From Zopfochytrium polystomum (Eukaryota; Chytridiomycota; Chytridiomycetes; Chytridiales; Chytridiaceae): DNA of 64,000 nt. The stretch spans positions 25,255-89,254 of the forward strand of contig JAIVFJ010000250.1 in the NCBI GenBank assembly GCA_025765615.1, in the 5' to 3' direction. The notes under the pieces were generated by a model that made no database searches, was not told the DNA's origin, and worked only from the letters and a program-made list of their open reading frames with translations. This document shows positions 1 to 11,879 of the stretch, one piece after another; within the stretch, counting starts at the first letter, position 1, and each line of letters starts with the position of its first letter. A program made the position numbers and the translations under genes.

Positions 1-342
1 CAAATACACAAAATCGCACTGTGGGGAAGGCGGGGGGTAGAGCAAGCAAAGGAAGAAAACGGCAGTCTACAGACTCCAACCAATAAACCAAAAAAAAAGG
101 TGCGGAGAGACGGCTAAGAACAGGGAAAAGGACAAGGCTAGCGAGATAATGTTAGGCAGAGGGAATTGAGTGAGGGGGACGCCGAGGTTAACGGCGGTGC
201 AGAGGTGCTGTGGAGGTGCTGTGGAGTACAAGTGTCGGGGAATTACAAAGGGAGGTTTACCGACCAGCGGCAAACACCATGGCCCCGAAAGAACACAAAG
301 ACAGAAAGCAGCCCGCATAGTAAGTCACTGGCGAGATAGACC

Positions 343-373
<31 letters not shown>

Positions 374-480
374 AAAAAAAGCGTTTGGTTCGTTTCATGG
401 ATGAGAAACAAACTTGGCCAAACGGGAGGGCATAGACCGAGATTCTCGTCGTGCCGTCGAGCGCTGCACGCATCGGTTTC
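1..480. other. Intergenic, poly-A tract
   Basis: No gene supported. A nearly pure A tract lies at about 342-370. Short reading frames here are split by it and resemble nothing known. The region is downstream of the gene ending at 481. Confidence 0.6.
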
Positions 481-2076
481 TCACGGTGTGGGAAACAATT
501 CAAAATACTCGTGCACCACATTCCGCAAGTGTCCAATGTAGGACGCGAAGAGAGCAGTCTCCAGAAGGAATCTGTGGGTGGTTGCATCCAGTATTAATTC
601 CACAAAGACTGCTTTCGGTCAAGAATTAAAGTGAGCACTTACAGCGTGCCCCAGAACAAAAAGGCAGAGCCTAAGAAAACCGCGTCGGGGTTGGCTCTCG
701 AAACGGCTACAGCGATTGTCCCTGCGATACCCAGCAAAAGCAGCAGGACGGCGCATGCGAGGAAGAAGTCCAAAGTCCACTTTGTCGACTTGATGGTTCC
801 GATGCGCACCTGGTGCTCCAGCTCCCTGATTTGTTCCGCCTCCGACAGCGGCTGCTTGCGGGAGGCGCGAAGCATCTTTGGAAGCCTCCACGAGCGCCAG
901 GCTTTCGGGTCGCCGAACCTCGAGTTCCGCGACGGGGGCGGCAGGAAGGTCGACGACGCGCCGGTTCCCACCGCGGAGGGCGAAAGGAGACCGAGGAAGC
1001 TGTGGCCGTCCGCGGAGGCGCCGTTGCTGAAGCTGCTCGCAAAGGCGCTGGACGCCCGGTCGGACTGAGAGTCCACAAATGCATTCATTGCGGAGCGGTG
1101 CAGGCTGACGCCATTCCGCGGCGCCCTGGGCCGCACTTCCTGCTCGAACGCTTTTGCGGACTGCTCCCTACGCGCGTTGAAGAGGTAAGGACCGAGCCGC
1201 TCCCGCATGGTACGCGGGAACGTGACTCTGCAGAGGATGAGAAAGCCAAAGTACGGAAAGTTTGCAGCGGCGAAGGAGATCGAGGAGAGGCGGGCGAAGA
1301 CGATCAAGGTGGCTGTGGAAGACGGCGTGGGGAGATGGGTGAGGGAGTCGTCGATCAGGTGGGAATGGTATAGCCGGATGGGAATCTCGACAATGGGCAG
1401 AATGATGAGAGCTGGGAGCCACGTCAAGATCCTGCGCATTCGATCGTCCCAGCGTGCGATGCGCTCCAGAACCGATTCAAGAAAGAGTGCGACGCCAATG
1501 TATCCCGCCATGGTGCCCAACAATGAAACGCTCCTGTGTGTGTGAAGGAGTGTTGGGACGAGTTCGGCGAAAAAGAATCCAAGAAACTTTACGTGAATGT
1601 GAGCGCGGTTGTTCCAGCGGCGAGGCAAGCCGCCGAAGCCGTGTGGAACGACGCATGAATGGACCCGAATACTATTGAGGCATCATGGCGCGTTACGACA
1701 GCGGAGGGCAATACACCCGTGCGACGCCAGTATATGGCTCGAAACGAGGCTGTAAAGGCGACAATGGCGAACCCCAAGAGGGCTGTGATGCCATTGAAGA
1801 CGGCGAATCCAGGGACATAGAATCGGTATGACGGGAAGTTTGGGCACGCGAGAATCGAGTTTGTAAGGCACACTGGAAAGGAGGATAGAGAGAGGGCATG
1901 TGCGGCGGCAGCGAGGGTAGCGTCAGTTTGGAGTTTATGGCAGAGCGAACGAGCCAGCGAGCGAACGTACGTTGTGGGAAGGCGCCCGATGCGATGATGG
2001 CAGCCGGTGTTACCGCGATGGTGCTTGTGGCATTAGCAGCGGCGGCGGCGGCGACAGCGGCGGCGGCCGCCGCCAT
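481..2076 (-). CDS. Seven-transmembrane receptor-like protein
   Basis: Four exons join in frame: 2076-1971, 1872-1593, 1533-643 and 571-481, all with GT-AG borders, giving 455 aa. After an Ala-rich N-terminus with an NATS glycosylation site there are seven hydrophobic segments. Positive charges follow TM1 (RAIYWRR) and TM3 (ERIARWDDRMRR) and fill a loop of roughly 120 residues between TM5 and TM6, so the predicted topology is N-terminus outside, C-terminus inside, with a long third inner loop. This is the layout of G-protein-coupled receptors. I recognise no family signature, so receptor function is inferred from topology only. Frag1/DRAM-type multi-pass proteins are an alternative. The exon chain has no stop and its length is an exact multiple of three, so the model is good. 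An in-frame ATG at 2133 is a possible alternative start. Confidence 0.7.
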
Positions 2077-2209
2077 GTTATGTTGGAAGGAGGTGTTTGG
2101 AGGACTCGGAGCGAAGCAGAAGTAGAAGGACAACTGGGGGAGGGAGAGTGTGAGTGAGTGTGGGTGAGTGCAACAGGCAGTCGGATCTGTTTGTGACAGA
2201 GAGAGAGGG

Positions 2210-2255
<46 letters not shown>

Positions 2256-2779
2256 TCAGTGCTTCGGTCTGTCGGTCGGTCGGTCCTGTCGACAGCTGCG
2301 GAGTGGTACAGACAGGTTTTCTGGGCGCTTTTTTTTTTTGGCTGCTTTCTTTGTCCCTTTGCGCAGACTACCTTTCCCACAGACAGACAGACAGGAGCGA
2401 AAAGTTTTGTGCGGAGGCAAAAAAAGAACACAAAAAAAAAAAAGCACAATGCTGCAACATCATCAAAGCGGCGCGCGCCAATGCCGCTCGATCACGCTGG
2501 CCTTTCTCTGCGTTTGTCTCTGTCCCCTCCATCATTAATGGCGCGCGGCTGGTTTGTCTGTTTGCAACAGTTTGTTTGTCTTGAGGAAGAAGGGGGAAGA
2601 AAAAAAAAAGAAAGAAGAAACAAAACTGGAGTATGCAACACACTGTGCGGCCAGCCAATCAACATTCATTCATGTTATTATTATTACACTCGCACTCCGG
2701 AAGCGGAAGGGAGCCTATTCGAATTCGATTGGGACGATTGGGACTCGATTGTGTGTGGGAGGGAGGGTTAGGGTTGGGG
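2077..2779. repeat. Intergenic region with GA microsatellite
   Basis: Intergenic between two minus-strand genes. It holds a (GA)n tract at about 2214-2253, a GGTC/GGTCG-rich patch at 2268-2285, and short A and T runs at 2330-2340 and 2432-2443. It probably contains the promoter of the 481-2076 gene. No coding region supported. Confidence 0.6.
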
Positions 2780-3399
2780 TTAGTGGGAATTGTCGAGTCC
2801 TCGCAGCTGCCGTTGGCGGTGAACGGCATCGGCGATGCTCTGGCCATCGGCTCCATTGGCTCCATCGGCTCCATCCGCGACGCCCGCACTGCTTCTGGCG
2901 CCGTCTAGTCCATCACCACCACCAACTCCACCACCACTGTCTCGGCCACGCTCGCCTCCACCGCCGCCACCCGCCAAGCGAGCGACCCGCTCAGCCCTCT
3001 CGGTCCTCACCCGCTCCCTCTCCTCGACGGCCCACCGCTTGACCCGCTGGCTAGGCGAGTACTCCCTGACCTGCCGGCCCTCGCCGAGGAACCTTCTGTC
3101 GCCGAGCACCGCGTCCGGGTTGACCGTGTCGCGCGGCGCGAGCCAGATCAGAATCAGCCGCTGCACGTGCTTGACGGTCGCGTGGACGTTGACGCGCATG
3201 AGGAAGAGGAAAAAGACGCAGAGTCGGAGGAGGCCCGGGAGCCGCTTCATCAGGCGGCGCGGCCGCTTTGGGCTGAAGAGGAAGACGACGATCGCGCGGT
3301 ACGACGGGAGGTTGGGGATCGTGTGGAGGATGACCTGGTCGAGGATGAGGGCTGGGATGAAGCCGAGTGGTTGTGGCATGTGTTTTTTTGTTTTGGGGG

Positions 3400-3430
<31 letters not shown>

Positions 3431-3982
3431 GTTGTGTTTCGTTGGAGAGTGACGAAGAGTATACCGACGAGCAAAGGAAACTCACCTAGCACCGCCCATC
3501 GAAGGATCTTCGGCAAATCGTGCGCGACGTAGTCCAGCACCATCAGCTTAAATCGCCAGTTCACTCGCTCTGGTGGATCGTCCGAGAACACGTCTGGATT
3601 TGGAATTGCGCTGCCGCCGCCTTCCTGCTCGCTCTCGTCCGCAACACCTGCCCCCCCGTCTGCGGCAGCTGTTGTTGGTGCTGCTGCTGCTGCTGCTACT
3701 TGCTGTTGCCGTCGTTGTTGATTGGGGCTGCGTGGACGCCGCGCGCGGCTTTGTCCAAAACGGGATCAACGAGCCGACAAAGTACAGCGCCCGGACGAGC
3801 CGGGGGCCGTCCTCCTCCATGCTCACGCTCGGATGCGGGAACCCTTCCATCGTCTCGCGCCACACCGGAAACGAGAGGAGGGCGAGCAGCAGACTGAGGC
3901 CGATCGTTGCGGCGTAGCCCGGGAGAATAAAGTCTGCCAAGTCTGTCGGTGCAGGAGTTGAGGACTGGCGTGAGGCCGGCAT
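2780..3982 (-). CDS. Membrane protein of unknown family, one-base frame slip
   Basis: Exon 1 runs 3982-3486 and exon 2 3351-2780. The intron (GTGAGT donor, AG acceptor) contains a long poly-A run on the coding strand. Residues about 10-35 form a membrane segment (LPGYAATIGLSLLLALL), and further hydrophobic stretches include ALILDQVILHTIPNL and LLRLCVFFLFLM. The C-terminus is Gly/Arg/Asp-rich low complexity. The frame changes by one base within 3640-3740, where a CAG repeat and a run of seven G (coding strand) lie. Removing one base gives a continuous frame of about 355 aa that leads into VFSDDPPERVNW and on to the splice site. That suggests a consensus error rather than a dead gene. I do not recognise the family. 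Confidence 0.55.
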
Positions 3983-4134
3983 TTTCTGCGGGGGAAAAGA
4001 GAAAGGAGGTGATCGGGAAGCCAGAATCGTTGTTGGATGCAAGTGCGACTGAAAAAAAAAAAAAAAAAAAGAAAACAAGAAAGAAAACAACATGACAAAA
4101 AAAACGAACAAAAGCGCTGCATTCTATATGGGCT

Positions 4135-5300
4135 CTACGCGTGAGCCTTGGCGAATTCGCCCATAAACCGGACCAGCACCTGTGCGCCTTCCAGAGGAAG
4201 CGAGTTGTAAAGCGATGCCCTCATTCCGCCCACCGAGCGATGGCCAGCGAGTTGCACAAGGCCCCTCGCCTCCGCTTCCTTCGCAAATACAACCTCGAGT
4301 TCCTTCGAAGCCACACCGTCCTTGTAGATCCTAAACGGCACGTTCATGCGCGAGCGGAGCGCTGGTTTGACGGGACCTCTGTAAAAGCCGTTGCTTCCGT
4401 CGATGGCGTCGTACACAAGTTTGCTCTTTTGCGCGTTGATAGCAGCCATGGCCTCCAAGCCGCCCACGTCGTTCCGAAGCCAGTCAAACACAAGGCCAGC
4501 CACGTAGATGGCCCAGGTCGGCGGGGTGTTGTACATGGAATTGTTGTCGGCAAAGATCTTGTAGTCGAGCATCAACGGACAGCGGAGGGAGGGGTTGCGG
4601 CGGGGACGGGTCTTTGATGAGATCCTCGCGGACGATGACGACCGTCACTTCCGGCGGGGCCCATGTTCTTTTGCGCGCCGGCAAAGATGACGGCGAACCG
4701 CGAGACGTCGACGGGGCGCGAGAGGATGGACGAGCTCATGTCGCAGACGAGCGGCACGCCGGCGGGGACGGCGTCGAAGGGGAACGGGTTGAACTCGACG
4801 CCGTGGACGGTCTCGTTGTCGCAAAAGTACGCGTACTGGGCGTCGGCGTGGAACTTCCACTGGTCGACGGGCGGGAGGGATCCGTCGTGGTTTGTGGGCT
4901 TCGTGTCGACGACGCGGTGGACGTTTGCGCCCATGGCTTTCGCTTCTTCGGCGGCCTTTTGCGACCAGACGCCGGTTACGACGTAGTCGACGGGCTTCGA
5001 GAGATCGCCGCCGATCAGGTTGTACACGACGGCCGAGAACTGGGACGTTGCGCCGCCCTGCATGAAGAGCACCTTGTAGGTCGAGGGGATGGCCAGCAGC
5101 GCGCGGAAGTCGGCCTCCGCCTTTGCGAGGACGGCCTCGAACTCTTTTGAGCGGTGAGACATTTCCATGATGGAGTGCTGAAGGCCGGCGAAGTTGAGCA
5201 TGTCGGCCTGGGCGCGCTCCAGAACCTTCCGAGGGAGGACGCCCGGACCGGCCGAGTAGTTCCAGACGGCGGTGGGGAGCGCTGTTGACGTCGACGCCAT
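4135..5300 (-). CDS. SER1: Phosphoserine aminotransferase (two frame slips)
   Basis: PLP-dependent enzyme of serine synthesis that converts 3-phosphohydroxypyruvate and glutamate to phosphoserine and 2-oxoglutarate. It starts at ATG 5300 (MASTSTALPTAVWNYSAGPG). Family landmarks follow in order: IMEMSHRS, LFMQGGATSQFSAV, FAGAQKNMGPAG with the PLP-binding lysine, VTVVIVREDLI, FADNNSMYNTPPTWAIYV, and near the end GHRSVGGMRASLYNSLP. No intron is seen. The frame shifts by one base just after MGPAG (about 4653) and again at about 4590-4615 in C-rich sequence. Both breaks lie inside strongly conserved sequence that continues unchanged in the next frame. With both corrected the length is about 387 aa, close to the usual 360-390. 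A recent pseudogene cannot be excluded from sequence alone. Confidence 0.85.
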
Positions 5301-6509
5301 GGGTTGTTCCGGATGATGTGGGATGGGGGGAATGGGGGGTTGGGGGCGGTCGCACGTTGGCGAAATAAATATTATTTGGGGGTGAGGAGACCAAAAAGGT
5401 GAGGCGTCGATGAAAAAAAAAAAAAAATAGAAAAAGAAAACAAAAGAAAAAGATCAAGATTCAAGAGCGATTCATTTTTGGTACCTCCAGCCAATCAACG
5501 TCGCGCGCAGATGAAAATGGTGATTGATTTTTTTCTTCTTTTTTTAATTTTCCCAATATGAATAATTGTGGTCGCTGTGAAGGAGTTGCAGGTAGCTATT
5601 TCCCAAGGTCAACGTCGCGAATTCCGAGAACAGCGCCAGTTAACCCCAGAAACAAGGGTGAAAAATCCTCCCGTCCCTGCTTGGGTCAATCGCCGATGCA
5701 GTTCGTGTCACTGAAACTTTTGCATGATGGACCGACCGTATCGCACAGACCTACACAATTTCCACTTGTTTTGCGGCCACCCTCCTTGATCCGGACTCAA
5801 ATCTTTCCGCATTCCAGCTTCAGGACAGCGATAAACTTTTCCCCTTCTTTCAGTGGCCTTCTGGTACGGCTGTGGAAAGCTATTAGCAAGTGAAAGAGGT
5901 CCCCAACCCCATCGGAGAAAAAAGCGAGAGGAAAATTGCCTCCAAACCAAAAGGAGACAAAATCACAGAGAGAATAAGCTGGAAGGGCTGGAGACAGAGC
6001 GAGGCAACAAGGGTTGAGCTTGGGACGAACAAGAGGCAGGGAGACAGACAGACAGAGAGGGAGAGAGAGAGAGAGAGGCAAGAAACTCAGAGAGAATTCC
6101 AATTGTGCACAGAATTTGCCCATCGGGTGAGTAGGTCGAGCACATTGCAACTGGACGACGGAGACAGCGGGCTCGTTGGGGGAGCGAGTCGATCCATCCG
6201 CTAGATCCAAGTAGTAGTGATAGCGTTTGGGGGAGGAGGAGGAGGCCCAGCGAGGGACAAAACGTTGGGTGCGATCGGCCCACGCGGCCTTTGGCTTGGA
6301 TTAGTGCAAGCTCCTTCCCTCCCTCCTCTGGCACCTGTGGACTCGTGGACACCCCCCTTCTCCCCACCCCTCCAACTTAGTCGCTCGTATTATTCTTTGA
6401 TCTCCTTGATCAGAACCATTTACCATGGGTAAACTCATTTTCCCTAACTTAAGCCACCACCATTCAGAACCGTGGACGCGTCGTCGATCTTGAAGTGTAA
6501 TCGGAGCAA
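5301..6509. other. Divergent intergenic region (PSAT / SEC61)
   Basis: Lies between the divergently transcribed aminotransferase and SEC61 and should hold both promoters. Visible features are an A run at about 5413-5427, a T-rich patch near 5529-5547 and a (GA)n patch at about 6055-6080. No conserved coding sequence found. Confidence 0.5.
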
Positions 6510-8416
6510 ATGTCTTGTAAGTTTCTCACAGCTTCACTGGGCGATATTCCGCTGATATTCCGCTGATTCTTACTCCAACTGCTCGTCCAGTCCGACTGCT
6601 TCATGTAGTGAAGCCCTTCTTGGCATTGCTGCCAGAGGTGTCTTCCCCCCTTTACAAGGTTTACACTTCATTAAACCGATAGCCGCCGACTCACCGCTCC
6701 AACCTCCGCAGGTACCTGGACGCGATAAGATTATGTGGACTGGTGTTGCTCTCCTCGTTTTCATCGTCTGCTCCCACTTCCCCTTGTTCGGTGTAATCCA
6801 CTCCGAAACATCGTCGGACCCTCTCTACTTCACACGTGTGGTTCTCGGTTCTTCTCGCGGCAGTTTGATGGAGCTTGGTTTGCTTCCAATCATCACCTCG
6901 AGCACGATCCTGCAGCTCTTGGCTGGAGCTGGCCTTATCGAAGTCGACTACACTCTGAAAGAGGATCGCGCTTTGTTCTCTGGTGCACAAAAATGTGAGA
7001 TTTGTTTTTTTTTACAATCGAAGAAATCTTCCTGGTGAATGAGTGGTGAATGAGTTTATTTATATTAACGCGTGGTTCCAGTGTTTGCCGTGGTCCTAGC
7101 CATCATCTACAGCGTCCTCAACGTTACATCTGGTATCTACGGCGACGTCAAGGAACTCGGTCCATTTGTCGCCCTTCTTCTTGTTGTTCAATTGACCGCC
7201 GGTGCCCTGCTTGCAACTATCCTGGATGAGCTTATTCAGAAAGGTCACGGTCTTGGGTCCGGAATCTCCCTCTTCATCGCCACAAGCATTTGCGAAGATA
7301 TTGCCTCAAAGACTTTCAGCTTTTCGAGCCACAGCACCGGAAAAGGCAAGTTCCGGATAGTTGTTTCGCTGTCGTGAAATAAACGTGTTGCAGGAACGGA
7401 ATACGAAGGTGCTTTCTCTGCTCTGTTCCAGCTCCTGTACAGCCGCCGCGACAAGTTCCGTGCACTTAAAGAGGCTTTTTATCGGTCCAACCTCCCAAAC
7501 ATTTTTGGGCTTCTTGTCACACTTGCCATCTTCGCCGCCGTCATCTACGTGCAGTCGTTCCGCCTTGAAGTTCCCGTGAAGTCGAACCGTGTCCGCGGAC
7601 AGCAGGCCGCTTTTCCTGTCAAGCTTCTTTACAACTCTAGCACCCCGCTTTTGATTTTGACCGCGGCCGTCGGCAACGTGTTCTACCTGTCTCAGCTGCT
7701 CTACAAGAGGTTCCCCGAATTCTTCCTGGTCCGACTGATTGGGGTGTGGAAGGTAGGAAGTTTTGTTGCTGATCGATCGTCGCGTTTTACTTACTCTCTG
7801 GAATTTATTTCTTTGCTTGCCTATTTACGCGTCGGAAAGAAGGCGTTTGAAGGTAGCTCTCAAGAATTCGCGTCTGGTGGGATTGTTTATTACATCTCCG
7901 CTCCCCACTCGCTGTTTGCCGCCCTCTCGGACCCCCTTCGCTTCATCGTGTACACTGCGTTCATGCTCGTGGCGTCATACTACCTGAACGAGTACTGGAC
8001 GGATATTGCTGGCAACTCGGCGTACGATGTTTCGAAGCAGCTACAGGGCCAGGGCTTGACCATCTTTGGCCACCGCGAAGTGTCTATCTACAGGGAACTC
8101 AAAAGGATTATCATGCCGGCTGCCACTTTGGGTGGCGTTATTATCGCGGCCCTGGTTGTCGTCGCGGATTTGTTTGGTGAGACCCACTGCGACAAGACTG
8201 TCAATAGGTCGGTGCTGTTGAGTTACTCATGCCTTCCCTCCCTCATGCAGGAGCGATTGGAACGGGAACAGGCATTCTTCTTGGTGCCACTATGATGTAC
8301 CAATATTTCGAGGTTTGTGCTAGTTGATATTTTACGCCTTGTGAGCTGACTTTCGAATTCTGCAGATCCTGGTCAAGGAGCAGTACGAGGACCCGAACAT
8401 CTTCTCGGCGTACTAA
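6510..8416 (+). CDS. SEC61: Protein translocon subunit Sec61 alpha
   Basis: Pore-forming ten-helix subunit of the ER protein-conducting channel. Eight exons: 6510-6516, 6591-6658, 6712-6994, 7082-7345, 7394-7752, 7840-8176, 8251-8312, 8366-8416. They sum to 1431 nt and 476 aa, the usual family length. The start is set by a 7-nt first exon that yields MSFRLLHVVKPFLALLPEV, matching the conserved Sec61 N-terminus better than the nearby ATG at 6424. Hallmarks include GSSRGSLMELGLLPIITS, LLAGAGLIEVD, GLGSGISLFIATSICE, NLPNIFGLL, GGIVYYISAPHSL, GHREVSIYRELKR and IGTGTGILL. Intron 4 (7346-7393, 48 nt) starts with GC in the strong context AAG|GCAAGT. Intron 5 (7753-7839) is a multiple of three without a stop, so its retention would be frame-neutral. 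Confidence 0.95.
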
Positions 8417-8492
8417 GGTCGACGGCAGTGCACCCCCCAACCATCCACCGTGGGGGGCGAAGGTGGATCGTTCTCGGTCCTTGCACGGCGAC

Positions 8493-8498
8493 AATAAA
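8493..8498 (+). terminator. Poly(A) signal of SEC61
   Basis: Canonical AATAAA 77 bases after the SEC61 stop codon, the only such hexamer close downstream. Confidence 0.55.
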
Positions 8499-9704
8499 AA
8501 GGAAGGCAAATTTGATATAGAACCTCGTTCGGCGGCTGTGACGGGAGGGGCGGGCTAGTACCTGTAAGATAAACGGAAAGGATGAATGGTTTCCTCCCTT
8601 TTTTTTCTGTTGCTTTGGTTGTTGCGCCCGGGCGGCCTCTGTGCTGTGGGAGACGGGTGGGCGGTTGAAGTGGGTCGGTGGTTGTGGGCTCCTTACGTTT
8701 CTTCCTTCGAGCGTTTCATCCATGCTTCATGGTTGCGCCCTCTGCTCTTTTGCGCGCGTTGACGGTTGACGGGGGCCTCTTTGTTTTTTTTGGATCTTTC
8801 CAAAAAAAAGATCGTGGTAACTGATGCTCGTGCCTTCTGGTTGCTTGTTCTCCCGGTCGGCCCTTTCCCAAGTTCTTTTTTTTTCTTTTTCTTCTTCTTT
8901 CTACCTCTTCTGGTTTCGACGGTCTTTTGCCCCATTTGTTTGTTTGGTCTGGTGTGGTGCTTCCGTATTTCCTTTCCCCCTCACTTCTCTCTTTCTCTCC
9001 TCTCTCCTCTCTCTGTCGCTTCCCCTCCATTATTGTGGCCCAACCCGCGCGTTGGCGGTCCCACCCTATTTCGATTCCCTCCCTTCCCCTCCCCACTTTC
9101 CCTTCACCCTTCCTCGTCCAACTTTTTGCTGCTTGTCATCCCTTTCTCCTCTTTCTTATTACTTGATCGGCTTCGCTGCTTGGGTCGAAGAGGGGTTGCT
9201 TCTCTTTCCTTTCTCTCGCTCCCGTTTTCTTTCCTCGCTTTTTTTTTTTTCTTTTTTTTTTTCCGCTCCTTTGCCTCCCTTTTTTCTAAACCGATGAACG
9301 GCCCCGATGTCTCCAGCCTCTCCGCCATACAAGAGCCTCGTGTTTGTTCGCAAAACGCTGCTCGCAAAGCACCTTCGAAGAAAAGGGGTAGCCGGCGATG
9401 GCGCGCAGGTGATAGTCACGCAGCTGTCCGCCAAGGAAGAAACACTCTCGTTGGCGGACCCCCTCACCACCCGCCTGGTGAAACAGCACTCATAACCGAA
9501 CGGGAAAACAAAAAAGAAAAAAAAAAAAGAAAAGAAAAGAAAAAAACTGTTGAAATCCGACAACCCCAGGCCCAGCTGGCGACGGTGGAAGGCAGGTGAC
9601 AAGTCAGGTCCGCATTCAACTTTTTTTTTTTTTTTTTTCTTCTTCCTCTCCATTATCACACACAGGGGCATATTCCAACACTCCCCCTTGCACAAGCGCC
9701 CTTC
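8499..9704. other. Pyrimidine-rich intergenic region
   Basis: From about 8870 to 9290 the plus strand is almost purely C/T, and T runs recur at 9240-9263 and 9620-9637. The long open frames on both strands here are low-complexity (Phe/Ser/Leu or Lys/Glu/Arg) and reflect composition. A short stretch at 9295-9495 is compositionally normal but I could not connect it to any family. Confidence 0.5.
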
Positions 9705-11002
9705 CTAGACTTCAAACAAGATCCTCCAGAGGTAAGAAACTGGGGAAGAGTGCTTGAAGCCCCTGCTCAGATGAAAGACCCAAATCAATTGGCTGATCTG
9801 GGAAAACAGTGGCAGGGAAAGGAAGGGAAAATAATGGGGATAATGCTGCTGAGGAGTGAACTTCAAGAGGGTAGGAATGAAAATACATGAAGAGCTGAAT
9901 AAGGCAAAAGGTAAAGAAAGTTTGTCCAGTTGTGAGACTACACTCACTCCTTTGACCCTGGGATCTGGGCCCTAGAGCGAGGGAAAGCAAATAATAGGCT
10001 AAAACTAACTTTATTGGCCTGTTGTCTTGGGGGTGTTTCAACCCTACTACTTGCCTAGTTCACATAGTATCCCTACTGATCTGTCTAACAGGGGTCTCAA
10101 ACACAAAGAATGAACATTCAGAGGGACAATCCTCTGAGGGATCGGTGCTGGAGCACCAATTACTCGCATGGCTGCGGGCTGATGCAAAGGGAAATGGAAG
10201 GGCACTCCTGAGTGCGCAACACAACTGCAGAATAAAGAGAGAGAAGAGGGAAACACGGGTTTTTATCTCAGGAACCTAATCTCAAATACAACAGGAGCAG
10301 TTAATAGTGACAGGACGGACAGGGCGCAACCTAGCGCCCCTTGTCACAGACGGTGCTGCAGGAGCCCTCGTTGTCGCCAGCGACAGGGGGGAGAGAGAGA
10401 AGGGAGTCGACTATGTAGGGATCAGAAGGTCGCCAGCAGGGAACTCGCACACAGAAACACCTGCGATTGTACACGCACCCTGCTGGGCTGCGTCGGCACA
10501 ATCACTCGACCAACAGGCTTTATCGCATCACACTCGTACTCACACATCTCACTCTCACAGCAATAGGACTGAGGCAGGCACTTGTAGATCAAACTCTCAG
10601 GTGTCGGGGGCCGCACAGAGTGCAGCCACCACCACCCTTGTGAGAACAGGAAGGTTGGGGACGACGACGCTGCCGTTGTCGCCACCACCACCACCGTCGT
10701 TGCAGCAGGTGAGTGCCTGTGATCCTCACTCCAACACAGAGCCAGCAGTGTCACACAGTCGGTGGTGGGGCCAGCTGCATTCCCCACCCACAGCCCCTTA
10801 AGAAGAGCCCCCGAAGGGACCATGTACTCACCTGGGTGTGTACCACCTCTCACTACCCTCACCTCCGTGAGCCAGATGGATTGGAAGGGACTCTGTATTG
10901 GTGCCAAAGGACAGAAATCAGATTGAAGAAAAAAAGGAAAAAGAGAAATGGCCCAAAAACAGAGAGAGAGAAAATTGACAAGTCAACCCCCTGACTTGGA
11001 GC
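9705..11002. repeat. Unclassified repeat-derived sequence
   Basis: Composition changes sharply from the flanking host DNA (lower GC, no long homopolymers). The adjoining segments are LTR-element debris, so this is probably also transposon-derived, but no protein domain is recognisable on either strand. Confidence 0.4.
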
Positions 11003-11387
11003 ATCCACCACAAATGCTCTAAGTCCCCCCAACCCTATGCGTGAATGTACAAGTGCCGAAAATAAATAATAAATTAGGTGGGCCTGGGGTATGGCCTGTC
11101 AGGCACCCCATCCCAAAGCAGTTGGGCAGTCTCTGTTAGTCACCAAAAAAGAAAATATGTTGAGAAAACCCTGGCGCAACGGAAACTGTTAAGACGAAAG
11201 TAGTAAAAGCAGGCCCAATAATAAAGACAGGTTAGCTGCAAATACACTTTGATAACGCCTTGGAAACTAAAGAACTGGGAGTAATAATAGGGGTCCAGAT
11301 CCTTGTGGTTTTATGACAGGTATGCTTGATTTTTTGTGAATAAAATCTCTAGACTTTATCACTGAGACCTCGGTGTAGTCTCACACA
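11003..11387 (-). mobile_element. LTR family A copy
   Basis: Read on the minus strand this begins TGTGAGACTACACCGAGG and runs about 385 bp. It matches, in opposite orientation, the sequence at 57122-57480 at high similarity (for example AGGTCTCAGTGATAAAGTC and TTAGTTTCCAAGGC in both). At 57 kb the repeat directly follows a copia RNase H remnant, which supports its being a copia LTR. The far end is placed by similarity only. Confidence 0.6.
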
Positions 11388-11879
11388 GTGCCCTCCCCTT
11401 TGGGCCTAACCTGCTGATTTCCCTTTGCGCGCCAGCTGCGCCTTCCATGCGACAGTGTGGTATGAGTTCTTCTGTTCCTTCTTCTTGATACTCTTTTGTC
11501 AAATATGTTCCTCTGTGAGACTGTGCTCTCTAAATCTCCTCACCCTGGAGGTGGAAATAGAGCAATGGCCTAAGTACCAATCCTATCTAATGAAAAGGGC
11601 AAAAGAAGGTGTCTAGGGGTCACCAGACAGGAAAATGTATTTGGAGTCTACTAAAGCCCATCATCAAACACAAAAGAAACTCTTTAAACACAAAAAGAGA
11701 ATCATCACACATCTAAAAGGGAAACTTAAGAAAAGTGTGACAAGGGTGGCACAATCACAAAAGAAAGTGCAAAATGCCTCTGGTTCAAGACACAGAGAAA
11801 CCCCAATGGCAAAGCCAAAGGGACCGAATCACTCAGTAAGGAATGAGACTTAGGGCAACAAAGGGGGCGCCTAAGGCAG
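11388..11879. repeat. Transposon-derived spacer between LTR copies
   Basis: No domain recognised. The Lys-rich frame at 11635-11853 has no counterpart I know. Flanked on both sides by LTR copies in the same orientation, so possibly internal sequence of a decayed element. Confidence 0.35.

Noticed and set aside
2154..2771. Open frames with Arg-Glu dipeptide repeats
   Set aside because: They read through a (GA)n microsatellite and are artefacts of repeat composition. The same holds at 35641-36003, 46573-46974, 49175-49492 and 54292-54843.
4614..5150. Long plus-strand open frame opposite the aminotransferase
   Set aside because: Antisense shadow of a conserved gene; sequence is Val/Asp/Gly composition-driven with no domain.
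6424..6426. ATG at 6424 as SEC61 start (ATGG then GTAAAC donor)
   Set aside because: It can be spliced in phase but yields MVRLLH; the 7-nt exon at 6510 gives MSFRLLH, matching the conserved N-terminus better.
8766..9599. 277-codon plus-strand frame
   Set aside because: Phe/Ser/Leu low complexity arising from a pyrimidine-rich strand; no family features.
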